This document shows positions 1-13,200 of a stretch of 64,000 nucleotides of DNA, piece by piece. The notes below the pieces were generated by a model that was given only the letters and a program-made list of their open reading frames with translations, was not told where the DNA came from and searched no databases. The position numbers and the translations under genes were made by a program. Location of the stretch: contig NC_079879.1 of NCBI RefSeq assembly GCF_029227915.1, positions 28,402,501 to 28,466,500 of the forward strand, written 5' to 3'. How positions within the stretch are numbered: the first letter of the stretch is position 1; the number at the start of each line of letters is the position of its first letter. This DNA is from Hydractinia symbiolongicarpus (Eukaryota; Cnidaria; Hydrozoa; Anthoathecata; Hydractiniidae).

Positions 1-3000
1 TTGAGCGCGAGCTAACGGCTAGGATTGGTCCCACAGTACAAAATGAATTTTTTATCTACATTTTTAAATAAAGCGCTACCACAGCTCCCAGTGTAATCGA
101 TGAGTTGCAGCAATCAAGTCAAACTAAGAAAAATGTTAATTCTTGGAATCCAATTGTCTCTTTTATCACATTTATAAGGTCAAAGTCTAAAATCAGTTCA
201 ATAAAGTCCCACAGTCAATCGTTTCACTGTTAAAAGCGATGAAACCTAATAATATCAGAAAAATATCGCTATATGCAAGTTGGTACGAATATGTGACGCA
301 ACCGTCGTAACTCACACGGACTGATACCGTTAGAAAGTCAATTAAATGTAGTTTTTGAAACAGTCTGTATTTTTGGAGCGCGTGCTAACGGCTAGGTTTG
401 GTCCCACAGTTAAGAATGAATTTTTTATTTACATTTTCAAATAAAGCGCTACCAGAGCGCCCAGTGTAATCGCTTAGTTCCAGCAATCATGTCAAATTAA
501 GAAGAATGTTATTTTTTGGAGTCCAATTGTCTCATTTATCACATTTATAAGGTCAAAGTCTAAAATCAGTTCAATTGAGCCCCACAGTCAATTGTTTCAC
601 TGTTAAAAGCGATGAAACCTAGTAATATCAGAAAAATATCGCTAAATGCATGTCAGTGCGAATATGTGACGCAACCGTTGTATCTCAAACGGACTGATAC
701 CGTTAGAAAGTCAATGTAATATAGTCTTTGAAATTGTCTCAATTTCTTTAGCGCCTGCTAACGGCTAGGATTGGTCCCACAGTAAAAAATGACTTATTTA
801 TCTAAATATTTAAATGAAGCGCTACCACAGCGCCCAGTGTAATCGCTGAGTTACAGCAATCATTTCATATTTAGAAGAACGTTACTTCTTGGAGTCCAGT
901 TGTCTCATTATCACATTTATAAGGTGAAATTGGTCGCACAGTAAAAAATGAATTTTTTATATACATTTTTAAATAAAGCACTACCACAGCTCCCAGTTTA
1001 ATCGCTGAGTTCCAGCAATCATGTCAAATAAAGAAAAATGTTATTTCTTGGAGTCCAGTTGTCTCATTTATCACATTTATAAGGTCAAAGTCTAAAATCA
1101 GTTCATTTAAGTCCCACAGTCAATTGTTTCACAGTTAAAAGCGACACAACCTAGTAATATCAGAAAAATATCGCTAAATGCATGTTGGTACGAATATGAG
1201 ACGCAATCGTTGTAATTCATCCGGACTGATACCGTTAAAAAATCAATGAAATATCGTTTTTGAAACTGTTTCTATTTCTTTGGCGGGTGCTAACGGCTAG
1301 GATTGGTCCCACAGTAAAAAATGACTTATTTATCTACATTTTTAAATAAAGCGCTACCACAGCGCACAGTGTAATCGCTAAATTCCAGCAATCTTGTCAA
1401 ATTAAGAAGAATGTTATTTCTTGGAGTCCAACTGTCCCATTTATCACATTTATAAGGTCAAAGTCTAAAATCAGTTCAATAAAGTCCCACAGCCAATTGT
1501 TTCACTGTTAAAAGCGATGAAACTTAATAGTATCAGAAAGATATCGCTAAATGCATGTTGACACGAATATGTGACGCAACCGTCGTAACTCACGCGGACT
1601 GATACCGTTAGAAAGTCAATTAAATGTAGTTTTTGAAGCTGTCTCTATTTCTTAAGCGCGTGCTAACGGCTAGGATTGGTCCCACAGTACAAAATAAATT
1701 TTTTATCTACATTTTTAAATAAAGCGCTACCACAGCTCCCAGTTGAATCTATGAGTTTCAGCAATCATGTCAAACTAAGAAAAATGTTATTTCTTGGAGT
1801 CCAATTGTCTCTTTTATCACAATTATAAGGTCAAAGTCCAAAATCAGTTCAATAAAGTCCCACAGTCAATCGTTTCACCGTTAAAAGCGATGAAACATAA
1901 TAATATCAGAAAAATATCGCTAAATGCATGTTGGTACGAATATGTGACGCAATAGATGTAATTTATCCGGACTGATACCGTTAGAAAGTCAATGAAATAT
2001 AGTTTTTGAAACTGTCTGTATTTTTGGAGCAGGTGCTAACGGCTAGGATTGGTCCCACAGTAAAAAATGAAATTTTTATCTACATTTTTAAATAAAGCGC
2101 TACCAAAGCTCCCAGTGTAATCGATTAGTTCCAGCAATCATGTCAAACTAAGAAAAATATTTTTTTTTTGGATTCCAATTGTCTCATTTATCACATTTAT
2201 AAGGTCAAAGTCTAAAATCAGTTCAATAAAGTCCCACAGTCAATCGTTTCACTGTTAAAAGCGATGAAACATAATAATATCAGAAAAATATCGCTAAATG
2301 CATGTTGGTACGAATATGTGACGCAACCATCGTAACTCACACGGACTGAAACCGCTAGAAAGTCAATTAAATGTAGTTTTTGAAACTATATGTATTTTTG
2401 GAGCGCGTGCTAACGGGTAGGATTGGTCCCACAGTAAAGAGTGAATTTTTTATCTACCTTTTTAAATAAAGCGCTGCCAGAGCGCCCAGTGTAATCGCTT
2501 AGTTCCAGCAACCATGTCAAACTAAGAAAAATGTTATTTCTTGGAGTCCAGTTGTCTCATTTATCACATTTATAAGGTCAAAATCCAAAATCTGTTCAAT
2601 TAAGTCCCACAGTCAATTGTTTCACAGTTAAAAGCGACGCAACCTAGTAATATCAGAAGCATATCGCTAAATGCATGTTGGTACGAATATGTGACGCAAT
2701 CGTTGTAATTCATCCGGACTGATACCGTTAGAAAGTCAATGAAATATAGTTTTTGAAACTGTCTCTATTTCTTTGACGGGTGCTAACGGCTAGGATTAGT
2801 CCCACAGTAAAAAATGAATTATTTATCTACATTTTTAAATAAAGGGCTACCACAGCGCCCAGTGTAATCGCTGAATTCCAGCAATCTTGTCAAATTAAGA
2901 AGAATGTTATTTCTTGGAGTCCAACTGTCCCATTTATCACATTTTTAATGTCAAAATCCAAAATCTGTTCAATTAAGTCCCACAGTCAATTGTTTCACAG

Positions 3001-6000
3001 TTAAAAGCGACGCAACCTAGTAATATCAGAAGCATATCGCTAAACAGATGTTCGTACGAATATGTGACGCAATGGTTGTAATTCATACGGACTGATACCG
3101 TTAGAAAGTCAATGAAATATAGTTTTTGAAAATGTCTCTACTTCTTGAGTGCGAGCTAACGGCTAGGATTGGTCGCACAGTACAAAATGAATATTTTATC
3201 TACATTTTTAAATAAAACGCTACCACAGCCCCCAGTGTAATCGCTGAGTTCCAGCAATCATGTCAAACTAAGAAAAATGTTATTTCTTGGAGTCCAATTG
3301 TCTCTTTTATCACATTTATAAGGTCAAAGTCCAAAATCTGTTCAATAAAGTCCCACAGTCAATCGTTTTACTGTTAAAAGCGATTAAACCTAATAGTATC
3401 AGAAAGATATCGCTAAATGCATGTTGGTACAAATATGTGACGCAACCGTCGTAACTCACACGGACTGATACCGTAAGAAAGTCAATTAAATGTAGTTTTT
3501 GAAGCTGTCTCTATTTTTGGAGCGCGTGCTAACGGCTAGGAATGGTCCCACAGTAAAAAATGATTTTTTTATCTACATTTTTAAATAAAGCGTTACCAGA
3601 GCGCCCAGTGTAATCGCTTAGTTCCAGCAATCATGTCAAACTAAGGAAAATGTTATTTCTTGGAGTCCAATTGTCTCATTTATCACATTTATAAGGTCAA
3701 TGTTTAAAATCAGTTCAATTAAGTCCCACAGTCAATTGTTTCACAGTTTAAAGCGACGCAACCTAGTGATATCAGAAACATCTCGTAAACAGATGTTGGT
3801 ACGAATATGTGACGCAATCGTTGTAATTCATACGGAATAATACCGATAGAAAGTCAATGAAATATAGTTTTTGAAAATGTCTCTATTTCTTGAGCGCGAG
3901 CTAACGGCTAGGATTGGTCCCACAGTACAAAATAAATTTTTTATCTACATTTTTAAATAAAGCGCTACCACAGCTCCCAGTTGAATCTATGAGTTTCAGC
4001 AATCATGTCAAACTAAGAAAAATGTTATTTCTTGGAGTCCAATTGTCTCTTTTATCACAATTATAAGGTCAAAGTCCAAAATCAGTTCAATAAAGTCCCA
4101 CAGTCAATCGTTTCACCGTTAAAAGCGATGAAACATAATAATATCAGAAAAATATCGCTAAATGCATGTTGGTACGAATACGTGACGCAATAGATGTAAT
4201 TCATCCGGACTGATACCGTTAGAAAGTCAATGAAATATAGTTTTTGAAACTGTCTGTATTTTTGGAGCAGGTGCTAACGGCTAGGATTGGTCCCACAGTA
4301 AAAAATGAAATTTTTATCTACATTTTTAAATAAAGCGCTACCAAAGCTACCAGTGTAATCGCTTAGTTCCAGCAATCATGTCAAACTAAGAAAAATATTA
4401 TTTTTTTTGGATTCCAATTGTCTCATTTATCACATTTATAAGGTCAAAGTCTAAAATCAGTTCAATAAAGTCCCACAGTCAATCGTTTCACTGTTAAAAG
4501 CGATGAAACCTAATAATTTCAGAAAAATATCGCTAAATGCATGTTGGTACGAATATGTGACGCAACCATCGTAACTCACACGGACTAAAACCGCTAGAAA
4601 GTCAATTAAATGTAGTTTTTGAAACTATATGTATTTTTGGAGCGCGTGCTAACGGGTAGGATTGGTCCCACAGTAAAGAATGAATTTTTTATCTACCTTT
4701 TTAAATAAAGCGCTGCCAGAGCGCCCAGTGTAATCGCTTAGTTCCAGCAATCATGTCAAAATAAGAAGAATGTTTTTTCTTTAGAGTCCAATTGTCTCAT
4801 TTATCACACTTATAAGATCAAAGTCTAAAATCAGTTTAATTAAGTCCCACAGACAGTTGTTTCACATTTTAAAGCGACGCAACCTAGTAGTATCAGAAAC
4901 ATATCGCTAAATACATGTTGGTACGAATATGTGACGCAACTGTTGTATCTCAAACGGACTGATACCGTTAGAAAGTCAATGTAATATAATCTTTGAAATT
5001 GTCTCAATTTCTTTAGCGCCTGCTAACGGCTAGGATTGGTCCCACAGTAAAAAATGACTTTTTTATCTAAATATTTAAATGAAGCGCTACCACAGCTCCC
5101 AGTGTAATCGATGAGTTCCAGCAATCATGTCAAACTAAGAAAAATGTTATTTCTTGGAGTCCAATTGTCTCATTTATCACATTTATAAGGTCAAAGTCCA
5201 AGATCAGTTCAATAAAGTCCCACAGTCAATCGTTTCACTGTTAAAAGCGATGAAACCTAATAGTATCAGAAAGATATCACTAAATGCATGTTGGTACGAA
5301 TCTGTGACGCAACCGTCGTAACTCACACGGACTGATACCGTTAGAAAGTCAATGAAATATAGTTTTTGAAACTGTCTCTATTTCTTGAGCGCGAGCTAAC
5401 GGCTAGGATTGGTCCCACAGTACAAAATGAATTTTTTATCTACATTTTTAAATAAAGCGCTACCACATCTCCCAGTGTAATCGATGAGTTTCAGCAATCA
5501 TGTCAAACTAAGAAAAATGTTATTTCTTGGAGTCCAATTGTCTCTTTTATCACATTTATAAGGTCAAAGTCCAAAATCAGTTCAATAAAGTCCCACAGTC
5601 AATCGTTTCACTGTTAAAAGCGATGAAACCTAATAATATCAGAAAAATATCGCTAAATGCATGTTGGTACGAATATATGACGCAACCGTCGTAACTCACA
5701 CGGACTGATACAGTTAGAAAGTCAATTAAATGTAGTTTTTGAAACAGTCTGTATTTTTGGAGCGCGTGCTAACGCCTAGGATTGGTCCCACAGTAAAGAA
5801 TGAATTTTTTATCTACCTTTTTAAATAAAGCGCTGCCAGAGCGCCCAGTGTAATCGCTTAGTTCCAGCAATCATGTCAAACTAAGGAAATTGTTATTTCT
5901 TGGAGTCCAACTGTCTCATTTAGCACATTTATAAGGTCAAAGTCTAAAATCAGTTCATTTAAGTCCCACAGTCAATTGTTTCACAGTTTAAAGCGATGAA

Positions 6001-9000
6001 ACCTAATAATATCAGAAAAATATCGCTAAATGCATGTTGGTACGAATATGTGACGCAATCTTTGTAATTCATCCGGACTGATACCGTTAGAAAGTCAATG
6101 AAATATAGTTTTTGAAACTGTCTCTATTTTTTTGGCGGATGCTAACGGCTAGGATTGGTCCCACAGTAAAAATTGGAATTTTTATCTACATTTTTAAATA
6201 TAGCGCTACCAAAGCTCCCAGTGTAATCGCTTAGTTCCAGCAATCATGTCAAACTAAGAAAAATATTTTTTCTTTAGAGTCCAATTGTCTCATTTATCAC
6301 ATTTATAAGATCAAAGTCTAAAATCAGTTTAATTAAGTCCCACAGACAGTTCTTTCACATTTTAAAGCGACGCAACCTAGTAGTATCAGAAACATATCGC
6401 TAAATACATGTTGGTACGAATATGTGACGCAACTGTTGTATCTCAAACGGACTGATACCGTTAGAAAGTCAATGTAATATAGTCTTTGAAATTGTCTCAA
6501 TTTCTTTAGCGGCTGCTAACGGCTAGGATTGGTCCCACAGTACAAAATGAATTTTTTATCTACATTTTTAAATAAAGCGCTACCACATCTCCCAGTGTAA
6601 TCGATGAGTTTCAGCAATCATGTCAAACTAAGAAAAATGTTATTTCTTGGAGTCCAATTGTCTCTTTTATCACATTTATAAGGTCAAAGTCCAAAATCAG
6701 TTCAATAAAGTCCCACAGTCAATCGTTTCACTGTTAAAAGCGATGAAACCTAATAATATCAGAAAAATATCGCTAAATGCATGTTGGTACGAATATACGA
6801 CGCAACCGTCGTAACTCACACGGACTGATACCGTTAGAAAGTCAATGAAATGTAGTTTTTGAAGCTGTCTCTCATTTTGGAGCGCGTGCTAACGGCTAGG
6901 AATGGTCCCACAGTAAAAAATAATTTTTTCATCTACATTTTAAAATAAAGCGCTACCAGAGCGCCCAGTGTAATCGCTTAGTTCCAGCAATCATGTCAAA
7001 CTAAGGAAAATGTTATTTCTTGGAGTCCAATTGTCTCATTTATCACATTTATAAGGTCAATGTTTAAAATCAGTTCAATTAAGTCCCACAGTCAATTGTT
7101 TCACAGTTTAAAGCGACGCAACCTAGTGATATCAGAAACATCTCGTAAACAGATGTTGGTGCGAATAAGTGACGCAATCGTTGTAATTCATACGGAATAA
7201 TACCGATAGAAAGTCAATGAAATATAGTTTTTGAAAATGTCTCTATTTCTTGAGCGCGAGCTAACGGCTAGGATTGGTCCCACAGTACAAAATGAATTTT
7301 TTATCTACATTTTTAAATAAAGCGCTACCACAGCTTCCAGTTGAATCTATGAGTTTCAGCAATCATGTCAAACTAAGAAAAATGTTATTTCTTGGAGTCC
7401 AATTGTCTCATTTATCACATTTATAAGGTCAAAGTCTAAAATCAGTTCATTTAAGTCCCACAGTCAATTGTTTCACAGTTAAAAGCAACACAACCTAGTA
7501 ATATCAGGAAAATATCGCTAAATGCATGTTGGTACGAATATGTGACGCAATCTTTGTAATTCATCCGGACTGATACCGTTAGAAAGTCAATGAAATATAG
7601 TTTTTGAAACTGTCTCTATTTCTTTGGCGGATGCTAACGGCTAGGATTGGTCCCACAGTAAAAAATGACCTATTTATCTACATTTTTAAATAAAGCGCTA
7701 CCACAGCGCCCAGTGTAATCGCTGAATTCCAGCAATCTTGTCAAATTAAGAGAATGTTATTTCTTGGAGTCCAACTGTCCCATTTATCACATTTATAAGG
7801 TCAAAATCCAAAATCTGTTCAATTAAGTTCCACAGTCAATTGTTTCACAGTTAGAAGCGACGCAACCTAGTAATATCAGAAACATATCGCTAAACAGATG
7901 TTCGTACGAATATGTGACGCAATGGTGGTAATTCATACAGACTGATACCGTTAGAAAGTCAATGAAATGTAGTTTTTGAAGCTGTCTCTCATTTTGGAGC
8001 GCGTGTTAATGGCTAGGAATGGTCCCACAGTAAAAAATGATTTTTTTATCTACATTTTCAAATAAAGCACTACCAGAGCGCCCAGTGTAATCGCTTAGTT
8101 CCAGCAATCATGTCAAACTAAGGAAAATGTTATTTCTTGGAGTCCAATTGTCTCATTTATCACATTTATAAGGTCAATGTTTAAAATCAGTTCAATTAAG
8201 TCCCACAGTCAATTGATTCACAGTTTAAAGCGACGCAACCTAGTGATATCAGAAACATCTCGTAAACAGATGTTGGTACGAATATGTGACGCAATCGTTG
8301 TAATTCATACGGAATAATACCGATAGAAAGTCAATGAAATATAGTTTTTGAAAATGTCTCTATTTCTTGAGCGCGAGCTAACGGCTAGGATTGGTCCCAC
8401 AGTACAAAATGACTTATTTATCTAAATATTTAAATGAAGCGCTACCACAGCTCCCAGTGTAATCGATGAGTTCCAGCAATCATGTCAAACTAAGAAAAAT
8501 GTTATTCCTTGGAGTCCAATTGTCTCTTTTATCACATTTATAAGGTCAAAGTCCAAAATCAGTTCAAAAAAGTCCCACAGTCAATCGTTTCACTGTTAAA
8601 AGCGATGAAACCTAATAGTATCAGAAAGATATCAATAAATGCATGTTGGTACGAATATGTGACGCAACCGTCGTAACTCACACGGACTGATACCGTTAGA
8701 AAGTCAATGAAATATAGTTTTTGAAACTGTCTCTATTTCTTGAGCGCGAGCTAACGGCTAGGATTGGTCCCACAGTACAAAATGAATTTTTTATCTACAT
8801 TTTTAAATAAAGCGCTACCACATCTCCCAGTGTAATCGATGAGTTTCAGCAATCATGTCAAACTAAGAAAAATGTTATTTCTTGGAGTCCAATTGTCTCT
8901 TTTATCACATTTATAAGGTCAAAGTCCAAAATCAGTTCAATAAAGTCCCACAGTCAATCGTTTCACTGTTAAAAGCGATGAAACCCAATAATATCAGAAA

Positions 9001-9370
9001 ATTATCGCTAAATGCATGTTGGTACGAATATGTGACGCAACCGTCGTAACTCACACGGACTGATACCGTTACAAAGTCATTTAAATGTAGTTTTTGAAAC
9101 TGTCTATATTTTTGGAGCACGTGCTAACGGCTAGGATTGGTCCCACAGTAAAAAATGAAACTTTCATCTACATTTTTAAATAAAGCGCTACCAAAGCTCC
9201 CAGTGTAATCGCTTAGTTCCAGCAATCATGTCAAACTAAGAAAAATGTTTTTTTTTTTGGAGTCCAATTGTCTCATTTATCACATTTATAAGGTCAAAGT
9301 CTAAAATCAGTTCAATAAAGTCCCACAGTCAATTGTTTCACAGTTAAAAGCGACGCAACCTAGTAATATC
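1..9370 (+). repeat. 372-bp satellite array, left block
   Basis: Head-to-tail monomers of about 373 bp in one orientation. The landmark GCTAACGGCTAGG recurs at 11, 384, 757, then 1289, and about every 373 bp after that. Each monomer carries GGTCCCACAG near offset 17, a T-rich stretch, AAAGCGCTACC, a TTGGAGTCCAATTG-type block, a second GTCCCACAGT near offset 195, and the conserved GGTACGAATATGTGACGC. Older internal duplications are visible: about 1660-2480 matches 3898-4720 (offset 2238, six monomers), 3491-4040 matches 6851-7400 (offset 3360, nine monomers), and 5395 onward matches 6515 onward (offset 1120, three monomers). No gene is seen. Confidence 0.97.
773..931 (+). repeat. Short (159-bp) satellite unit 1
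   Basis: GGTCCCACAG at 773 is followed by the next such box (GGTCGCACAG) at 932, 159 bp later instead of 373. The sequence runs through the first half of a normal monomer to ATAAGGTGAAATT and then enters the start of the next monomer, so about 214 bp of the second half is missing. This is the most isolated copy of a deletion derivative that becomes common after 16.7 kb. Confidence 0.88.
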
Positions 9371-9371
9371 A

Positions 9372-10061
9372 AAATCAAAAAACGAAAACTTTGTTACTTT
9401 AAATTTGAAAAATAATATATTACAAGAGTCTCCATACGTAAATTTGTTGGGTATAATTCTGGACAATCAGCTTTCTTTCCGGCAACATGTTCTTCCATTA
9501 TGTAAGAAGGCAAATGCCAAGATCAATGCCCTAAAACGTATATCACCATATATGTCTAATTATAAGCGAAATGTTATTGCTAATTCATTTATTTCTAGCA
9601 TATTTAATTACTGCCCTCTTATATGGGGATTTTCAAGTAGAGATCTACTACATAAAGTTAATAGCATTCATAGTAGAGCAAATAGACTTTTATGCGACAG
9701 AATTGAAAATGAATGCAGAATCAGTATTCATGAAAAGTTCTGCCGAAAATTGCTAAAGGAGGTTTTTAAAACAAAAATGAAACAGAATCCATCCTACATG
9801 AATGATGTTTTTGTATTCAAAAACACAGCATATAGTTTCCGTGCATCAAGTTCTCTTGAAAGGTGCAGAACTCGCACCACAAAGCATGGTCTATTAAGCG
9901 TATCTTATATTGCTTCTAAATTATGGGAGAAGCTTCCAAACTCTGTCCGAAATGCCCCTTCGTTGTCTTTATTCCATCACGGGCTAAACACCATTCCGTT
10001 TATTCAGTGCAGTTGTCGTCTCTGTGCCACATATATTTGTAACGTAGGATATACGAATTAG
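9372..10061 (+). pseudogene. C-terminal fragment of a LINE reverse transcriptase
   Basis: The frame is open from the left insertion boundary to a TAG at 10059-10061; no true start is expected because the 5' part of the element is missing (counting from the TTG at 9405 gives 218 residues). It contains VNLLGIILDNQLSFRQHV near the start, the conserved segment just downstream of the RT palm. This is followed by the thumb-like region with FNYCPLIW, by SRANRLL, and by SKLWEKLPNSVRN. The end has a Cys cluster CSCRLCATYICNVGY (C202, C204, C207, C212). These are hallmarks of the C-terminal half of non-LTR RT proteins of the CR1/jockey-like style found abundantly in cnidarians. The endonuclease domain and catalytic aspartates lie upstream and are absent, so it cannot be active alone. 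There is no internal stop or frameshift, which suggests a young copy. The exact clade is not resolved. Confidence 0.9.
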
Positions 10062-10243
10062 CTTCTTATTATTATAATATAAATCTCCTATTTTTTTAAA
10101 AACTTTATTTTAGGACAGTCGATTTTAATTAGCCCAAGGCTAACAAATTTTTTTTTTTTTTTTTTTAATTAATGTATCTAGCATGTTTTATTGTATATTG
10201 TATATCGACTTTAAAGAAAGAATAAATAAAATAAAATAAATAA
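10062..10243 (+). other. LINE 3' untranslated region and A-rich tail
   Basis: AT-rich, non-coding. It includes a T19 run at 10148-10166 and ends in AATAAATAAAATAAAATAAA-type repeats with a possible polyadenylation signal AATAAA at 10221-10226. The tail abuts satellite at 10244, which fixes the element's orientation as plus strand. Confidence 0.8.
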
Positions 10244-13200
10244 AGAAACATATCGCTAAACAGATGTTCGTGCGAATATGTGACGCAATGGTGGTAATTC
10301 ATACAGACTGATACCGTTAGAAAGTCAATGAAATATAGTTTTTGAAGCTGTCTCTCATTTTGGAGCGCGTGCTAACGGCTAGGAATGGTCCCACAGTAAA
10401 AAATGATTTTTTTATCTACATTTTCAAATAAAGCGCTACCAGAGCGCCCAGTGTAATCGCTCAGTTCCAGCAATCATGTCAAACTAAGGAAAATATTATT
10501 TCTTGGAGTACAATTGTTTTTTTTATCACATTTATAAGGTCAAAGTCCAAAATCAGTTCAATAAAGTCCCACAATCAATCGTTTCACTGTTAAAAGCGAT
10601 GAAACCTAATAATATCAGAAACATATTACTAAACAGATGTTCGTACGAATATGTGACGCAATGGTGGTAATTCATACAGACTGATACCGATAGAAAGTCA
10701 ATGAAATATAGTTTTTGAAGCTGTCTCTATTTCTTGAGCGCGAGCTAACGGCTAGGATTGGTCCCACAGTACAAAATGAATTTTTTATCTACATTTTTAA
10801 ATCAAGCGCTACCACAGCTCCCAGTTGAATCTATGAGTTTCAGCAATCATGTGAAACAAAGAAAAATGTTATTTCTTGGAGTCCAATTGTCTCTTTTATC
10901 ACATTTATAAGGTTAAAGTCCAAAATGAGTTCAATAAAGTCCCACAGTCAATCGTTTCACTGTTAAAAGCGATGAAACCTAATAATATCAGAAAAATATC
11001 GCTAAATGCATGTTGGTACGAATATGTGACGCAACCGTCGTAACTCACACGGACTGATACCGTTAGAAAGTCAATTAAATGTAGTTATTGAAACTGTCTA
11101 TAATTTTTGGAGCGCGTGCTAACTGCTAGGAATGGTCCCACAGTAAAGAATGAATTTTTTTTCTACCTTTTTAGATAAAGCGCTGCCAGAGCGCCCAGTG
11201 TAATCGCTTAGTTCCAGCAATCATGTCAAACTAAGGAAAATGTTATTTCTTGGAGTCTAATTGTCTCATTTATCACATTTATAAGGTCAAAGTCTAAAAT
11301 CAGTTCATTTAAGTCCCACAGTCAATTGTTTCACAGTTAAAAGCAACACAACCTAGTAATATCAGGAAAATATCGCTAAATGCATGTTGGTACGAATATG
11401 TGACGCAATCTTTGTAATTCATCCGGACTGATACCGTTAGAAAGTCAATGAAATATAGTTTTTGAAACTGTCTCTATTTTTTTGGCGGATGCTAACGGCT
11501 AGGATTGGTCCCACAGTTAGAAATGATTTATTTATCTACATTTTTAAATAAAGCGCTACCACAGCGCCCAGTGTAATCGCTGAATTCCAGCAATCTTGTC
11601 AAATTAAGAAGAATGTTATTTCTTGGAGTCCAACTGTCCCATTTATCACATTTATAAAGTCAAAATCCAAAATCTGTTCAATTAAGTCCCACAGTCAATT
11701 GTTTCACAGTTGAAAGCGACGCAACCTAGTAATATCAGAAACATATCGCTAAACAGATGTTCGTACGAATATGTGACGCAATTGTGGTAATTCATACAGA
11801 CTGATACCGTTAGAAAGTCAATGAAATGTAGTTTTTGAAGCTGTCTCTCATTTTGGAGCGCGTGCTAACTGCTAGGAATGGTCCCACAGTAAAAAATGAT
11901 TTTTATATCTACATTTTCAAATAAAGCGCTACCAGAGCGCCCAGTTTAGTCGCTCAGTTCCAGCAATCATGTCAAACTAAGGAAAATGTTATTTTTTGGA
12001 GTCCAATTGTCTCATTTATCATATTTATAAGGTCAAAGTTTAAAATCAGTTCAATTAAGTCCCACAGTCAATTGTTTCACAGTTTAAAGCGACGCAACCT
12101 AGTGATATCAGAAACATCTCGTAAACAGATGTTGGTACGAATATGTGACGCAATCGTTGTAATTCATACGGAATAATACCGATAGAAAGTCAATGAAATA
12201 TAGTTTTTGAAACTGTCTCTATTTCTTGAGCGCGTGCTAACGTCTAGAAATGGTCCCACAGTAAAAACTAATTTTTTTATCTACATTTTCAAATAAAGCG
12301 CTACCAGAGCGCCCAGTGTAATCGCTTAGTTCCAACAATCATGTCAAACTAAGAAAAATGTTTTTTTTGGAGTCCAATTGTCTCATTTATCACATTTATA
12401 AGGTCAAAGTCTAAGATCAGTTCAATAAAGTCCCACAGTCAATCGTTTCACTGTTAAAAGCGATGAAACCTAATAGTATCAGAAAAATATCACTAAATGC
12501 ATGTTGCTACGAATATGTGACGCAACCGTCGTAACTCACACGGACTGATACCGTTAGAAAGTCAATTAAATGTAGTTTTTGAAACTTTCTCTATTTTTGG
12601 AGCGCGTGCTAACGTTTAGGAATGGTCCCACAGTAAAAAATAATTTTTTTATCTACATTTTCAAATAAAGCGCTACCAGAGCGCCCAGTGTAATCGCTGA
12701 ATTCCAGCAATCTTGACAAATTAAGAAGAATGTTTTTTTTGGAGTCCAATTGTCTCATTTATCACATTCATAAGGTCACAGTCCAAAATCAGTGCAATAA
12801 AGTACTACAGTCAATTGTTTCACTGTTAAAATGAAACCTAGTAATATCAGAAAAATATCGCTAAATGCATGTCCGTACGAATATGTGACGCTACCGTTGT
12901 AACTCAAACGAGCTGATACCGATAGAAAGTCAATGAAATGTAGTTTTTGAAACTGTCTCTTTTACTTCAACGCGCGCTAGCGGTTAGTATTGGTCCCACA
13001 GTAAAAATGACTTATTTATCTAATTTTTTGAATAAAGCAATAACACAGCGTCCAGTATAATTGCTGAGTTACAGCAATCATTTCATATTAAGAAGAACGT
13101 TACTTCTTGGGGTCCGGTTGTCTCATTATGACATTTAAAAGGTCAAAGTCTAAAATCACTTCAATTAAGTCCCACAGACAGTTCTTTCACATTTTAAAGC

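Larger units (their letters stand above)
9371..10243 (+). mobile_element. 5'-truncated non-LTR retrotransposon (LINE) insertion
   Basis: An 873-bp segment with no satellite similarity interrupts a monomer after TAGTAATATC (ends 9370). Satellite resumes as AGAAACATATCGC at 10244. It contains the 3' end of a reverse transcriptase frame, a 3' untranslated region with a 19-base T run (10148-10166), and an A-rich tail of AATAAA/ATAAAA units (about 10219-10243). A 5'-truncated copy with an intact coding end and an A-rich 3' tail is typical of LINEs inserted by target-primed reverse transcription. The matching empty site lies at 15451-15470. At most 1 bp can be scored as a target-site duplication. 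Confidence 0.93.
8642..10719 (+). repeat. Segmental duplication copy A (contains the LINE insertion)
   Basis: Apart from the retrotransposon at 9371-10243, this block matches 14732-15936 wherever I compared lines. Shared private variants include GAAACCCAATAATATC and AAAATTATCGC near 8983-9007, ACTTTCATC near 9161, and the tract AATTGTTTTTTTTATC near 10511. The offset is 6090 bp before the insertion and 5217 bp after it; the difference is exactly the insert length. 5217 bp is about 14 monomers. Copies separate at about 8641 on the left and 10720 on the right. Confidence 0.9.

Noticed and set aside
8932-9120. Minus-strand open frames of 62-71 codons recurring at 8932, 15022, 18908, 20772, 23378, 28536 and 49837
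   Set aside because: They cover the same part of the satellite monomer and recur only because the repeat does; other monomers break the frame with stops and indels, and there is no protein-like conservation.
9571-9756. 61-codon frame inside the retrotransposon
   Set aside because: Out of frame with the clearly RT-like reading frame at 9372-10061.
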